Positions 32,121 through 43,319 of a stretch of DNA of 64,000 nt are shown here, piece by piece; the stretch's first letter is position 1, and every line of letters starts with the position of its first letter. Position numbers and translations under genes: made by a program. This DNA comes from Apodospora peruviana (taxonomy: Eukaryota > Ascomycota > Sordariomycetes > Sordariales > Lasiosphaeriaceae): assembly GCA_033439685.1 (NCBI GenBank), contig JAUEDM010000006.1, forward strand, positions 3,658,001 through 3,722,000, read 5' to 3'. Below the pieces are notes generated by a model. It searched no databases, was not told where the DNA came from, and worked only from the letters and a program-made list of their open reading frames with translations.

Positions 32121-33728
32121 TCATGTCCTCCGAGTGGCTCTCACCGCCACAGGCTTGGATGGTTCGAGCAGCGTACCGAGCTTGCCCTCGTGGTTGTGAT
32201 CTTTGAGATCAATCTTGTATGTCTTGAGGAGCGTGATCAAGTAAACCTTGACGGCCATGATAGCGAATTTGTATCCCACCTAATTCGGAAGAGATGTAAT
32301 CAGTAGCTATAAGGACGAGCCAGAACAGGAAGAACAGAAACCACTTACGCAATTCCTCGGCCCATACCCGAAACTCATCAGGGGCATCTTCTCCTTGTTG
32401 TAGCGCCCAGGCTCCAAGAATCTTTCAGGAACAAACTGCCTTGCATCAGGACCCCAGAACTTCTCCGAGGTATGGAGGTGCAAATAACTGATGAAGACCA
32501 TCATGCCCGGTTTCAGGATCACGTCTCTCTTTCCAACATCAGAAGCACTGGCCAGTCTGGTCTCCCTGTTGATAACCCTCAGCGTGGCGTGAACAGTCGG
32601 ATGAATCCTATTGGTCTCCGTGACGACGGCATCGAGGTAGGGCATCTTGTTGTTGACCACGGCGAAATCTGTCGTATCAGCAGCATCAATCTCCCCCATG
32701 AGCCTCGACAGCTGTTCCGGATGCTTGTCCAGCTCGATCAGACACCAGGTCACGTTCAGACCAATGCTATGGTGGCCGCCAAAGAGGTTGAGGTTGGCAA
32801 ACTCGGATGCAACCTTGGACAGCCGTCCTGTCTGTCCTCCGCCGGTGTTGACGGAAAGATTCCGGATGGTCTTGAGGGGCGCCTTCGGGTTCATGGCCTC
32901 GTATTCCTCAAGCTTAGCGATATTGTGGCTGACGACCTCGACGACTCTGGACCGGAGCTTCGCCTCGGACCCGGTTGCTTGTCCAGGAGACACGATGTGA
33001 AAGAGCAGCTGGATGTAGTACCAAATGGCCGGCCAGGGGTCGCCGGCAAGGTCCATGATCGTGTTCGATAAGTTCAGGACCTTATCGTCGGCATTCTGGT
33101 GCGGATTTCCGTAGAGCGTCTCGCCCCAGAGGGCGATGGCAAAGTTGTCGGCCGAGTATCGGATGTCATCCACGTCGGCCACCAACATGTCTGCGTGGTC
33201 CTTGGCGATACGCCTGACGCTGTCGAATTTTTCCATGTTGGACTTGTTGCTGTTGAATTCGCGGATATAGACGCTGCGTTGCTGCCTGGTGCCGGGGCCG
33301 GCGTAGTTGAATAGGGACAACTGGCCGCACATGCGGCGCAGGGTCAAGAACGGAGACCAGCTCATCCGTCCCCCGCTCGTGTCGCCCTCCCGAGAGGCGA
33401 TCTCGTCGGGGTAGCCCAGCACTTCTCTTACCAGGGCTGGTTCGTGGACGGAGACCAGGACGTTGCTCACCACATTGGCGTAGGAGATGCCCTCGCTACC
33501 GATTGCAATGAGTCTATTGATGGTGTCGGGGATGCCATTGATAAGGTGACTTGGGAGGGCTCCAAGGACAGGAAAGCCTTTCAGCTCGGGGACGCCAGGG
33601 AGGACGTCTTCGGACACGGATGATATAAAGGTGAGAAGACCCATGAACATGAGGAGCCCGACCGTGGCGGTGATTATGAGCGATGGGCTCACATCCGCCA
33701 CGTAGTCATGGAGGGTATTGAGAATCAT
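32121..33728 (-). CDS. Cytochrome P450 without an I-helix acid-alcohol pair
   Basis: Two exons on the minus strand, 32349-33728 and 32121-32279, with a 69-bp intron that splits the heme motif exactly after its Cys codon; 512 residues. It has an N-terminal membrane anchor (residues 12-36), a ProGly hinge (LPGVPELKGFP), ETNR as the ExxR motif (371-374), FVPERFLEPGRY as the PERF motif, and FGYGPRNCVG as the heme-Cys loop. The I-helix reads LFGGHHSIG (about 316-323), where (A/G)GxD/ET(T/S) is expected, so both the acid and the alcohol are absent. P450s lacking this pair often use activated substrates or catalyse rearrangements instead of monooxygenation (established for other families; inference here). 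The start was chosen at 33728 because the upstream frame lacks P450 features. Confidence 0.9.
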
Positions 33729-34513
33729 TATTTGAACAGTCTTGACTCGGAGATATAACGCCAAGGGGGCTGGCTGTGAGGGGGTTAGGTAATTCTCTGT
33801 CCTCAAAAAGGGAGATGAAACTTGGAGAAATGAGGACATGTAGATGATCTGAAGGTTCACGACGCTTATGCTGGCCTTAACTGCATATCAGAACAACTGC
33901 TGGACCCGATAGTTGAGTCGGCGATGTCATTCTACTTCTGTCCTGCTTAGGCCCGATATCTATCACTATTTGGGTTTTACAATGCTCTTCACTCGCAATG
34001 TCACACTGGTGACAGACTTCCTCTCTATTCATTTTTCAGATACACAAATAAAATGCCCAGCATGAGCCGGCGCATTTGTCAGCCCCAAGTGACGCCGCCA
34101 CAATACATAACTTGTTCGAGCTGTTAGCACTTCACCGGAACATCCGATCATCTTCGGAACATAAACGTGTAGTAGTGAAAGCGCGCTATCTCTGACAGTG
34201 CTGAGTGGGCACGGAAAAAAGAACCAAAATATGCACGGTTCTGAAAGTAATGGTGGCCAAGGCCTTATCTCTCAGGGGATTAGTATCTTCAACCAATAAA
34301 CCAAGCTCTCGCGACGCATTCTGGTTCCAGTATCTACTGCGAGTTGCTGAGTAACATGACCCAAAGAGCAGGGTGATGTAGTGTGTGTCGGACTTGCAAC
34401 TATTGACTGCTAAATGCGCCGCCAAAGATAAGCCTCGCCGACATAAATCCTTGCTTGTTACTGCTCTACCTTATTGTAGGTTCAGTACTGCATGGTAACT
34501 AAACAATTTCCAG
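33729..34513. other. Intergenic, no gene seen
   Basis: The leftward P450 promoter is on its left side and the 3' side of the leftward rhodopsin-domain gene is on its right. No coding feature recognised. Confidence 0.5.
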
Positions 34514-35947
34514 TCAAACACGGTGCTGCTCGCCATTGCTGCGTCGCATCTCCCACCAATCAGCATCGGTTCCTTGACAACCAAATATCTCAGTCTCATC
34601 CACTCGGTCCCCATGCAACTCCCTCGGCAAAGTATTATGGTCACCGTTCGGAGCATAGCCTCCTGCCGGGACAAACTTCGCATTGAAGTACTCGCAGTCG
34701 GCACCATCCGCCTCTGACCCAACCGAAACCACCGTATCACTATCATGGCGACCACAGGCCTTGTTCAACTTGACCCCCGTACGACCAAACGTGACAATCT
34801 CGTCGCTGCGTGGAGGTGTGCGTCCTTTCTTCTCAGTCATAATGCCCATCTTTTGTAAAAGTATTACTACCACAGGACGAAGAGCAGGCAAGCAGGCGGC
34901 GATAAACCCAACGCAGACCTCGATGTGGCCCCACATGAACAGCTCAGCTATCATATTTGCTGCTCGCATGTTTGCGTAGACTGTGCTCGTCAGTATCCGA
35001 CCCAAGTTATTGGTTGAGGTCACTTACACTCCAAGTCGCTTCCACCATCAGACGTTCTGGCAGCATGCATCTCATAGCCTCTTACGAAACGCGCAACACT
35101 GCTAACCACACTCAAGCTCGCAACAATGAAGACAGCGCTGATGGCGAGTTTCGTGCGCACCGAGGCACACAGCCGCCAGACCTCGTAGATGGGCAACGCG
35201 AACACGATGACCGTCGACGCGAACTCGGGGATGCTGTCCTGCCAGGAGATCCAGTCCGAGATTGCCGTGTTGCAGGTTCCCGGCACAAACGGGTCCCAGG
35301 CCTTTTTGACGGGAACGCATTGGAATATGCTCGGGAAGATGACGCCGGCGCACCAGATCAGAGTCAGGATGCCGACGACCTTGCAGCTGAGCTTCATGAA
35401 CCGCGACGGGAACGTGCGCACGTACATGGCTAGGATGCTGAGTTTTGTCAGGGTGACGGAGAGGGGGATGAGAATCTCTTGGGCATAGATGAACTGTTGC
35501 GATCAAATGGTTATCGTGTGTACCTAGGGAACCAACAGTTTTCGAGGCTGCGTGACAGAGTAAGAGTGCAATGAAGATGGCATACCCTGGTGAAGAGTCG
35601 TATTGTTCCAAGACTCGTGCGGATATCTTTTCCGAGACCTCCGTAGATAATGTGGGCTGTCATGGTGGAATAGACTGCCCAGGCAGAGATCTGAACGGCA
35701 TATGAGATTAGCTGGGATTGGTCTTATGCGGACAGGATTGAAGGCACCTTACAAAGGAAGACAGAAGCAACCAGTCGTCCGGACCAAACCTGAGTTTCCG
35801 TTGTCTACGAACCCAACAGCGGAGAGCGAAGCACACAGTGGCGATGACCATCATGGTGGACGTAACCGCAAGGACCATAGAGCACTTGTCCTTTTCGATA
35901 GCGACATACGGACTGCTCGTGCGTATCTTGATCATTTTCGAGTACAT
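34514..35947 (-). CDS. Fungal rhodopsin-domain (PTH11-like) membrane protein
   Basis: Four exons on the minus strand: 35753-35947, 35586-35690, 35028-35493 and 34514-34980; introns of 62, 92 and 47 bp; 410 residues from the Met at 35947. Segments recognisable for the family are ALRCWVRRQRKLRFGPDDWLLL after the first helix, FIYAQEILIPLSVTLTKLSILAMYVRTF, FQCVPVKKAWDPFVPGTC and ISAVFIVASLSVVSSVARF. The last junction gives DLEFYANMRAANMIAELFMWGHIE. There are seven hydrophobic segments followed by a hydrophilic tail of about 110 residues. Such proteins are often found beside biosynthetic genes and in PTH11-like receptor sets; ligand unknown. Upstream in-frame Met codons (36040) would lengthen the first helix region, so the exact start is open. 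Confidence 0.85.
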
Positions 35948-36899
35948 TTGTGTTATTAAGCGATTCGGAATATGATGAAAGCCCGGTCCTTTTGCGAGAA
36001 AGACGCAAAGTGGACAGACCGCTATAAAGATGGTTGGCATCAGTGCGTTCAATGTTGTTACCTTAGCCAACTTGCAGCCTAATACCCGGAACCCATGAGG
36101 CAGGACTGTTGTCCTGCATCGACGGCCCGTTCGTTAATGTTGGCTCATTCGGGTATCATTACTGGCCAGACAGCAAAGACTCCGATATGCACAACATAGT
36201 TCCGTGTTACCCAAGTTCAGCTTGAGAGTCATGGGCGGATGAGCGAGGCATCGAATGAGGCAGGGTCACCGAGCAATTATTATCGATCCCGCCGCCGAGG
36301 TACATAGAAAGCGTCTTAATTAGCCGCTCATTGCACCTGTTAAAAACAGCTGATACCTACCAATTACTGTCGCATTAATTCGGCGCCTCACGAGTACATA
36401 GGGGGCCAAAAAAGAAATCCGGCTTTAATATATGGCGCTACTGTGAAACGTGGCTTTGCAAAATGCGTTTATCACAGTCATCTGTCCCGGTGTATCAGAT
36501 AATCAGAGACTCTGCGGCCCTTATCATACTGATCGCGAGTCTTGAGTCTTACATCTACCAAGCAAGTTACGACAGGAACTAGAAGTTTAACAAGTTTCAA
36601 AGATCACATTCATGAAACCACGATCAATGCAGGTTTCCAGATATTACAGAAAGCTGAGGGGCATGTCCGACGTGGCTTAATGTTGTGTTAGGCTTTCCTT
36701 CACATCACTGGTCGGCAGCTAGGACGGAGCTTTAACTCCGCGCCGGTTGTTATTTGGGGGCTGCGCCATTTTTGAACTTTCGAGATTCATCCCCATACAA
36801 TCAGACAAAGAAACACGGAGCTCAAGTCGCGAAACTTGACGTCTCGACATGGCATTGCGTTAGGTGTTCAGACGAGCCCTTGGGACAAGTCCGAAATTC
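35948..36899. other. Intergenic, no gene seen
   Basis: Somewhat AT-rich near 36300-36600. No coding feature recognised until the P450 remnant begins. Confidence 0.45.
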
Positions 36900-37690
36900 T
36901 CATAGCAATACCATTAATTGCTGTCTGTTACCGCTTTATTCTATATCCGGCTCTCTCCTCTCCTTCAGCCAGGATCCCCGCTGCTCGATGATACGCGAGA
37001 TATACCTTGTGTACAGCTGGTACATCAAATACCGGGGCATACAAAACGCAACACTGGTGGTACCCCTCGAGAAACACGGGGCTGTCGTCAGGCTCGCTCC
37101 AAACGAGCTGAGGGTTAACTGCTATGTGGGTGGTCTGAAGACCATCTACGCAGGAGGATGCCCCAGGAGTGATTGGTATAGTGGGTTGGGTATCTACCAG
37201 TAAGTTCAAGGTCTCATTTCAATTCGGACTACGCATCGTCAAAATGATACCGTTGACAAGGGATACTGATATTTGCCAGAGTAGACAACCTCTTCACGAC
37301 GCTAGGTAACAAAAATCACGGTCAACTTAAGCGGATGACATCACACATCTTCTCCAAGTCGAGCATCCTCATCCCCAACCATTCCAGAGACAACTATCGA
37401 GATCATCCATAACGGACTATTTCTGCACCGGAACGAGGAGGTGTTTCCTGAGCCGCGACAGTGGGAGCCGCAGAGGTGGATCAATGCCAGTCAGGAGAAG
37501 CTGAGGGAAATGAAGAGGTGGTGGTGGGCATTTTGGCAGCAGTGGAAGGATGTGTATCGGAAAGTGGTTTGCGCTGGTCTGTACGTTTTCCTCCTTCTCC
37601 TTCTTCCATCCTGGTAGGATTTCAAATTTGCGCGCTGGCTCGTTGATGGTGTTTAATTATAGCCTTCAAGAATGTCGTAGCCTCGATTGT
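36900..37690 (+). pseudogene. Cytochrome P450 pseudogene with internal deletion and frameshift
   Basis: The 5' part encodes IREIYLVYSWYIKYRG, KHGAVVRLAPNELRVN, LKTIYAGGCPRSDWYS and, after a GTAAGT...CCAG intron (about 37201-37280), VDNLFTTLGNKNHGQLKRMT. This is the normal N-terminal quarter of a P450. Immediately afterwards, near 37375, the sequence jumps to LFLHRNEEVFPEPRQWEPQRW (the PERF region) with no room for roughly 250 residues including the I-helix and ExxR. An extra T in the run at 37531-37534 breaks the heme loop: without it the frame would read FGSSGRMCIG. After a short intron a last piece AFKNVVAS is visible. The gene is clearly dead. It differs from both neighbouring P450s. Confidence 0.8.
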
Positions 37691-38772
37691 ACGTGTGAAT
37701 CTGATCAGACCCATAACGTAGCCTAAGTCGGTACTCGCGAGTGAACCGCCATGTCAGAAAGAAGCCGCAGCCAGCCGATGATTGGCCCACGTATAAAAAA
37801 CAATATTTGTCCACTATCCTGCATTACTCAGACCTGCCTATACTTTATCTCTGGGACTATATCAGAGCTCCGGGGACACCCTTTCTTGCTCGCCTACTCT
37901 AGATCAACACAACAGGCTTTCTTCCGTCTCTTCAGCGCATTCCATACCCACATGTTTTGTGTCACAGCTTGTTAGTAGCATCCATTGGTCATCTACGATG
38001 GCAGGGCACAGATCATGCATCTTACATACCTTACATGTATTGGAATTTCAGGCCACTAGTGACATTATTCCATAATAAATAATACACCTCAGCTGACTAA
38101 ATGCGGACTTGTCGGAGCTGATCATTATACATCCCTAGGATATGAAACATGAAATATAGAATTAAGTATATCAGCGTCCTAGAGACTTCTTTAACACTCT
38201 GATCAGTCTAGGTATGGGTAGTAACGTAAGCTTTTGAGGCAAGCTGGTTATTTCCTGTAGGGTGCTTGTATCGGTTGGAAAAGGGATCTGTTAACCAGCC
38301 CTGTCTCAGATAACTTAGCAAATTCGGAAATTCCGGCTTGGCTCTTCATCCTTCGCCAGAACCAATGGATTTAAGGCGGCCGCTTGTGGGAGCCGGAGTA
38401 AGATCGCAATAAATGCTACCAGCCGTTAGCGCTGACATGCAGATTGACATACACGCTCTACCGACAGACATCTCCCAACTGTGGGTTGATCGTATTAGTA
38501 ATGCTACGGTATTACGTTCTAACCGCATCTTTCCCTTGGCGGTGTCACGACGGGATCTTCATGCACGTTAGTCTCCTTAACTCCGTGTCATTGGTAGTAC
38601 GGCTCCATTTAATGCAGGGAACTACAATGCAAGGAGCTGCGTATTTTCTAGGATGCTTCAACTTACTTAAGAAGTCAACAGACCCGCCCTCGCGGGTCTC
38701 GGGATTGAACTTAGCAACCTGGTCTCCTGAACAACCGCTTTAACGAAACCGTGCAACAGCAATTAAGCTGCA
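37691..38772. other. Intergenic, partly AT-rich
   Basis: AT-rich around 38030-38240. No coding feature recognised; the promoter of the rightward P450 should be near the right end. Confidence 0.45.
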
Positions 38773-40565
38773 ATGTTTACTCTAACAGAAGCTACGCTTG
38801 TGGCCAGCGGAATACTCGCCATCTTGTATCTTGGGTATCGCGCCGTTCTCCCAAAACCAATACCTGGCATTCCGTACAATCACGATGCCACGTCCAAGCT
38901 GCTGGGAGACATGCCCGAGATGCTGGGATACGTGATGCGCACAAAGCGCATGTTTGTAGGTCCAAGGCAATTCAAGCTAAATAACTGAAGAACATAGAAC
39001 TAACACATCATGTATTGCTGCAGTGCTGGCTGACCTCCTTGACGAACAGACACCAAAGCCCAATCGTGCAGGCCTTCATCAAACCCATGTCCAACCCCTG
39101 GGTCGTAGTCACAGACCCATTCGAGAGCCAGGACATACTCCTGCGACGAACGAAAGAATTCGACAGGGCCAGCTTCTTTAGCGATGTGCTAAGCGGCATA
39201 ATCCCCATGCAGCACACCCAGTACCGCTCCGACCACGCTGTCTTCAAAGACCACCGCAATCTCATCAACCACCTGATGGCGCCCACCTTTCTCAACCAGA
39301 TCAGCGGCCCCGAGGTATACAACTCCGTGTGCACGCTCGTCAAGCTGTGGCAGGTGAAATGCGACAAGGCACAGGGTAGACCGTTCGAGGCTCACCACGA
39401 CATCACCTACTCTGCCTTGGACGGCATCTTTGCCGCGCTCTTTCAGGTTGGCGAGTCGGACAGCATCACGTTGCAACGTCTCAACACAACATCCGTCTAT
39501 AACCCGGATCTGCCTAACGATATCGACACACCAGTGTCCTTCCCGGACGGCAAGATCCCGCAGATCTTCGAAGCAATGCTTACCCTCACAAACTCGGTCA
39601 TGGTGACCCAGCTGTTTCCCTTCCCACACCTCGCATCATTGGTGCACAAAAGGTTTCCCTCCATGCGCCGCGCCATCGCCACCAAAGAGACCTTCGTCCG
39701 CAACAAGATCGATGAAGCCGTCCACCGCATCGAGCAACTCAACGACCGCAACCCCCGCACAGCCATTCATTCCGTCCTCCTCCGTGAAAAGGAACTCGCT
39801 GCAAAGAAATCCCGCCCGCCGGCGTACCACCAGCGCGGTATCTACGACGAGTTCGTCGGTCTGGTGATGGCCGGCCACGACACCTCCGCCACGACCATCG
39901 CCTGGGGCGTCAAGTTCCTCGCCTTCAACCCTGCGCCTCAGACCCGTTTACGGGAAGAGCTACACGCCGCTATTCCGGCTGCTGTCACCGAAAAGCGCGC
40001 GCCAACCTACACGGAGCTGACACAATCACACATCCCGTACCTCGACGCAGTGGTGGAAGAGGTCCTCCGCCTGTCAAACAGTATAGACTTCGTCGTCCGC
40101 GTCTCGTTGTGCGACACAACCGTGCTGGGCCACCCCATCCCCAAGGGGACGGACGTGTTCCTCATGGCCAACGGGGCGGGGTTTATCGAGCCCAATATGG
40201 CTTCCGTGAGCGACGAGATGCGTAGCCCGGGAGCACGAAAGGCCAGCGGGAGGATGCTGACAGGGCTGTGGGATGATGAAGGGATTGGTGCCTTCAGGCC
40301 GGAGAGATGGGTGACCACTGACAAAGAGACGGGTAAAGAGACGTTTGATTCGCTTGCTGGGCCAACGCTGGCGTTTGGGCTTGGTCCAAGGGGGTGTTAT
40401 GGCCGGAGGCTGGCGCTGATGAGCTTGCGGATGCAGTTTGCTATGATTGTTTGGCATTTTGAGTTATTGCAGACTCCGGAGGGGTTGAGTAGTTTTGAGG
40501 GTGTGCAGAAGTTTGCAAGGGAGCCACAGCAGTGTTTTGTTAGGTTGAAAAGGGCTGTTTGTTGA
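38773..40565 (+). CDS. Cytochrome P450 with complete motif set
   Basis: Two exons, 38773-38955 and 39024-40565, separated by a 68-bp GTAGGT...TGCAG intron; 574 residues. An N-terminal anchor helix (TLVASGILAILYLGYRAVL) is followed by PKPIPGIPYN. The I-helix carries AGHDTS (344-349), the ExxR motif is EEVLRL, the PERF-type motif is RPERW, and the heme loop is FGLGPRGCYG near residue 515. Length is slightly above the fungal P450 norm because of an acidic/Arg-rich insertion before RPERW (around residues 470-490). The active site is complete, so it is expected to be a functional endoplasmic-reticulum monooxygenase. The substrate is unknown. Nearby are another P450, a P450 remnant and a rhodopsin-domain protein. 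Confidence 0.92.
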
Positions 40566-42025
40566 TTTTCTGTTGAGATTTCCGGGGTGGATGTCTTGCC
40601 GGCCCGAGTCCCACCAACGACCCGGACCCGGTCGGGTTCCACAGCCCGGGGCGCGGACCGGACCATGTCCGAATCCTGAGCCGTCGTTAGTTTTGCTTGG
40701 TGGCGCTAGCGCATATCTTGCACTGTTTGTCTCCACATGGTTCGGCGACTATGACAGTGACTTTGCTTGCGTATTTTGGCTGGACAAGCCACCCCGGTGG
40801 CTTTCGCAAGTTGGCATCGATCGGTACATTTGGGCCCTGAAGGTTTGCCGCATTTGTGGCGGTCCTAGGTATATCTGTGCATGGCATTGTGTGTCCTTGT
40901 CTTTTGTGTGTATGGGTTGTCGGTGATGGTTGTTAGTGCTTTGAAAGGACCTGGAGGTCAGCAATCAGGGCGAAAAGACCTACTTTTTTTTTTGGATTGA
41001 CCATCTGTCTGCATCACCGGGGAATGGAGCATGGACGTGAGTAACTAATCTAAGATTGCCCAAGAGTCCAAAGTCGGGATGAAAATCGACTTGCCACGGT
41101 CTGTCAAAGATGACATCGAGTCGGGACAAGTCAGGGCTCATTCCTGACCACTTATTCGGTTCTCCACCTATTTCGTGTCATCTGTAAAGCTAGAAAAGAT
41201 CCTGATTTGAACGAGAAGTCGCCGTGTCATTTCATTTTCAATATCACGGCTCACGGTCTAGTCCCGTGACATTCAAGCGGATCTTTATTTTATATAACGC
41301 ATATGGTTGGTCACAATAAGTTGATTATTAAAAGCTAACACAGGGAGTTGCAACAGGTACTAGAGGTTGATTATTTACCGTGAAATGGTGTATACTAGAG
41401 CGCTGAAATATTATTATAGTAATCTAAGCATGCTGCTAGTGGGATTCGATAAACACGTCGACTTTAGATTTGTGTGACGAGCCAGTGCAATGACCCAAAC
41501 CATTACACCAAACCCCGCTCAATCGCAAAAGGATGCCAGAATACCAAAGGTGTCCGTCAGCCTTTGGAACTCTAATGGGTTATATACCGTTGACGGTCGC
41601 AATCAATTCTATCAAGGTTCAATCGCACCGACCGTCACAATTTGTATCGTGTTCTTTACCGATATTAAACGTATTTTCTTTTCTAAACTATGGCCTGAAA
41701 GGACCGGCCCCGGCGCTAGCCGAGACCTTCGATCCCCACCCTCGGCCGGGTGTGGGGCCCATTTGCCGGATGGTGGGGCGGCCGGCTGAGGTTCAGGGTT
41801 AGGGGGGACCGCCAGCTGGGCGTTTACCGCCAGACTGGCGGACTGGTAGGCTGACACGTCCCGCCAAGCCAATTAAGCAAAGTGGAGGGGTCGCAGCTCG
41901 ACGCGTCGCACCGTTCAACTTTCTTGCAAGACGCGTGCCATTGCCTCCACGGCAACACCAAGATCATTCGCGCAACGTCACCTACAGCAATCCTCACCCC
42001 TAGGCAACCCAGATTCACGATAAAG
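40566..42025. other. Intergenic, GC-rich and AT-rich patches
   Basis: Short frames only. A T-run at about 40985-40994 and an AT-rich patch at 41270-41430 are visible; 41690-41830 is GC-rich with an imperfect inverted GGCGG/CCGCC arrangement. The RFC3 promoter should lie at the right end. Confidence 0.45.
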
Positions 42026-43319
42026 ATGTCTGACTTTGAAGATGAAATGGACATTGATGTCCCTCCCCCGTCCAAAGACATTGTTTTCTCCGCCGAGACC
42101 AGCAAAGGCAAACGGAGCGCCGCAAACCTCCCAGTCGAAGCAGAAGACAGCCTACCATGGTTAGTACTGCCCTCGAATTGGCACCCTTTGCTTGCCCGCT
42201 GACAATCTGGATAGGGTAGAAAAATACCGTCCGGTAACGCTCGATGACGTATCCGGCCACCAAGACATCCTCGCGACAATCAACAAATTCGTCGACACGA
42301 ACCGGCTCCCCCACCTCCTCCTCTATGGGCCCCCGGGCACAGGCAAGACCTCGACTATCCTCGCGCTGGCGCGTCGCATCTATGGCACGGAGAACATGCG
42401 TCAGATGGTCCTGGAACTAAACGCCTCCGACGACCGTGGCATCGACGTCGTGCGCGAGCAGATCAAGACTTTTGCGTCAACCAAACAGATCTTCACGCTG
42501 GGCGCCTCTGCCAACCGGACCGGCGGCTTGGCGACATACAAGCTCATCATCCTCGACGAGGCCGACGCCATGACCAACACGGCCCAGATGGCCCTGCGCC
42601 GGATCATGGAAAAGTACACGGCCAATACGCGGTTTTGTATTATTGCCAACTACTCGCACAAGCTGAGCCCCGCGTTGCTGTCGCGCTGCACGCGATTCCG
42701 CTTCAGCCCGCTCAAGGAGAGGGATATTCGTGTTCTGGTGGACAAGGTGATTGAGGAGGAGAACGTCAAAATCACGGCCGAGGCGACTGAAAGCCTGGTC
42801 AAGCTGAGCAAAGGCGATATGCGTCGGGCGCTGAACGTGTTGCAGGCCTGCCATGCTTCGAGTATGACCCCCCATTCGGTCAAACCAACTGACTTATCCA
42901 TATGCTGACTCGATGTGCTACGTATAGGTACACCGCTTCAAGAACGCAACGCCCCAAAAATACAAGAAAAAGATATCGTGCGAGAAACCATCACGACCGA
43001 GACAATCTACAACTGCGTCGCTGCGCCCCAACCGGACGCGATCAAGAAGATACTCAATACGTTGCTGAGCACAAGCGACGTGACGTCTTGTTTGTCGACC
43101 ATAAACACACTGAAGGTTGCACAGGGCTTGGCGCTGGCGGATATCATTACGGCCTTGGCGGAGGAGATTGTCAAGCTTGAGGTGAAGCCGCAGGTCATGA
43201 TCAGCTGGCTGGACGCGTTGGCGGATATCGAGCACAGAGTAGCGAGCGGTGCGGGTGAGATGATACAGACGGGAGCTGTGGTCGGGGCGATTCGTAATGG
43301 TGTTGAGCTCATGGGTTGA
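42026..43319 (+). CDS. RFC3: Replication factor C subunit 3
   Basis: Three exons: 42026-42159, 42215-42861 and 42928-43319; introns of 55 and 66 bp; 390 residues. It is a AAA+ clamp-loader subunit that helps load PCNA onto DNA at replication forks in the nucleus. After an acidic leader of about 45 residues the signature VEKYRP begins, formed at the first exon junction. Walker A is GPPGTGKT (83-90), Walker B is LDEAD (158-162), and the SRC motif is LLSRC (around 199-203, contributing the arginine finger). LNASDDRGIDVVR is the usual RFC box. The order of motifs and the C-terminal collar helices fit RFC3 of fungi better than RFC2, RFC4 or RFC5. Both introns are required to keep the frame. This is the clearest housekeeping gene in the window. 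Confidence 0.95.

Noticed and set aside
32472..33071. 199-codon plus-strand frame opposite the first P450
   Set aside because: Shadow of the P450 exon; no domain of its own.
41755..41830. Single TTAGGG-like unit in a GC-rich patch
   Set aside because: Only one unit is present, so it is not evidence of a telomere or an interstitial telomeric repeat.
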